Assembly: GCF_036785885.1 (NCBI RefSeq)
Contig: NC_092322.1
Coordinates: forward strand, 15,026,466 to 15,090,465
Source: Coffea arabica
Taxonomy: Eukaryota > Streptophyta > Magnoliopsida > Gentianales > Rubiaceae
Direction of reading: 5' to 3'
DNA: 64,000 nucleotides
In this document: in pieces, positions 62,654 through 64,000 of the stretch
Numbering within the stretch: the first letter of the stretch is position 1
How the letters are laid out: every line of letters starts with the position of its first letter
Notes under the pieces: generated by a model
What the model saw: only the letters and a program-made list of their open reading frames with translations
What the model was told of the DNA's origin: nothing
The model's database searches: none
Program-made: the position numbers and the translations under genes

Positions 62654-63134
62654 ATTAAAGGGTCGGGCCTATGTCGGGTTTGAGCTTAATAAGGCCCAAA
62701 CTCGGCTCACATTTAATTCGGGCCTAATTTTTAGGCTCAAGTTCAGACTGGCTCACTAAATGATTGGGCTCATCGGGCTTTCTGTCGTGCCGAACGAGCC
62801 GAGCTCGGGCTGGCCCAGCCCCATTGACAGTCCCACGTCCAACTTGTCAAAATTCAAGTGCTGGAATTTTTCCAAGGAGAAGACGAATTCTGGCTCCAAG
62901 AATGAAGCAAACCAATCGTCACATTCACCTGGTAAATCCGAGATGGAGGTACAAATTGAGACGTTCAGGACCCATCAGAGGATTGTGGCAGATTCGGATC
63001 AGAAATTGAAGGATTTGAATGAGAAATTCAATGGTATGAACAAGAAAGTGGATGAAGTGCTATATCTGGTTGAGAAGGTTCACTCAAGATCAAGAACGGC
63101 TGCTTTGAAGGATGTAATTCAACCACGATTTTAG
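61910..63134 (+). pseudogene. Small coiled-coil ORF split by a hAT MITE
   Basis: ATG at 61910 reads MSTSN and meets the MITE at 61925. After the second target copy the same frame resumes at 62844 (LSKFKCWNFSKEKTNSGSKN) and runs open to a TAG ending at 63134, about 101 residues in all. The second half has heptad-like spacing (DSDQKLKDLNEKFNGMNKKV, then VLYLVEKV), predicting a coiled coil. I do not recognise a family, and it may be part of a larger gene. The exact in-frame rejoining across the target duplication supports it as former coding DNA. Confidence 0.5.
61925..62835. mobile_element. hAT-type MITE, 0.9 kb
   Basis: Ends TAGGCCTGTCAATCGG and inverse of TGGGACTGTCAATGGG. A perfect 8-bp duplication, CGTCCAAC, lies at 61917-61924 and 62836-62843. 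Subterminal regions have GAGCC/GGCTC units; the interior is AT-rich with an (AT)n run at about 62614-62650. No coding capacity. Confidence 0.93.
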
Positions 63135-63213
63135 TCATATATTCTTAGTTTTTTTATTTTTAGGTAACTATAAGTAGGCAATGGGGCAATTATGGTGCAC
63201 GTTATATTTGTAT

Positions 63214-63620
63214 GGGATAATTTCATAAATTTCCTGTAAGGTTTCTAATAATTTCGCTGAGTTTTCTTGAGGTTTTGAAAATTACACTTGCCTCATTTGA
63301 TTTGATACTTTTAATAACCAAACCTTAGGCTTGGTCAAAACTTTAAATGAGTAACCTAAAATACGCTCAATTTATAAAGTTTATATTACTTTCCAAAATA
63401 ATTGTAAAATATATAGCACAAATATAAGGAAGAAGTATCAAGCTCTAATACCCATATTTATTATTTGATAAGCTATAATTACACTAATTATTAGCACTAG
63501 AAAAATGATCAACTAAAACATCGAATCACATTCAAAATTATCAAAAAACAAAAGTGACCAGTTCAATATTTGGTAATGATAGCGACAAGGGTCAGTATTT
63601 ATAGTTCTGTGATTTTACTC

Positions 63621-63676
<56 letters not shown>

Positions 63677-63878
63677 GGAATAAGAAGAGAAAAGGAAAAT
63701 AAAAAATAATGATAAATTCCATTCTTTGTATATCATATCCAACAAGGGATTATTATTAAAATGGTAAGGTTAATATTGTCATTTTAGGTGGGCAAAGGAT
63801 GTAAGCGTAATTTTTGAAATCTCGAGGGAGCTTAGTGAAATTGTTAGTAACCTCAGGAGAGGTTTCCAAAATTATCCC
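63214..63878. mobile_element. MULE-type MITE, third family member
   Basis: 665 bp, begins GGGATAATTTCATAAATT, ends CCAAAATTATCCC. A perfect 9-bp duplication, TATTTGTAT, lies at 63205-63213 and 63879-63887. It contains an (AT)n run at about 63626-63672. Same ends as 4966-5539 and 30336-31150. Confidence 0.93.
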
Positions 63879-64000
63879 TATTTGTATTGATGTTCTTACC
63901 TAGAATTTTAATGCGCCACATTATTATTTGAAAACTTTTTTGTATTAATTACAATAGCTTTTTTTTTTTTTTGGTGATTCTTTTGAATTCAGGAGATGAC

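Overview
This is nuclear DNA from a flowering plant, most likely a eudicot and possibly an asterid; I could not fix the genus. Host genes have plant-type introns, including the ten-exon layout of plant alcohol dehydrogenase (ADH) genes. Intergenic DNA is AT-rich and dense in nested transposons. No CRISPR arrays, rRNA or tRNA genes were seen.

Layout. 1-2 kb: the last two exons of a CYP716-type cytochrome P450. 2.2-9.9 kb: a decayed LINE (minus strand) split by a 5.26-kb Mutator-like element (MULE). The MULE has 147-bp inverted ends, a 9-bp target duplication, a damaged transposase gene and a convergent GRF zinc-finger/membrane gene. 10-18 kb: a broken ADH copy with an internal inversion, whose promoter was hit by a 6.3-kb hAT element. 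18.7-19.8 kb: an intact Pi21-like heavy-metal-associated protein. 21.9-23.4 kb: an SVR7-like PPR gene with a frameshift and no C-terminus. 24-32 kb: an intact ten-exon ADH gene between two 1.1-kb direct repeats, one carrying a MITE. 32-46 kb: a small MULE, an unknown gene broken by a LINE-derived insertion, half of a third ADH copy, a Copia retrotransposon inside another unknown gene, and a candidate Pack-MULE. 49.3-52.2 kb: an intact two-repeat MYB/SANT gene of the [17 protein letters not shown] type. 56-57.3 kb: nested hAT MITEs. 57.8-58.5 kb: the other half of the third ADH copy. 61.9-63.9 kb: a small coiled-coil ORF split by a hAT MITE, then another MULE-type MITE.

How it fits together. 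The three intact host genes (Pi21-like, ADH, MYB) look independent. The story is local ADH duplication followed by waves of transposition. Target-site duplications for most insertions can be read base by base, and paralogous empty sites confirm two of them. The least described items are the MULE with a GRF-finger partner gene, a LINE-derived family lacking ORF2, and two candidate gene captures.
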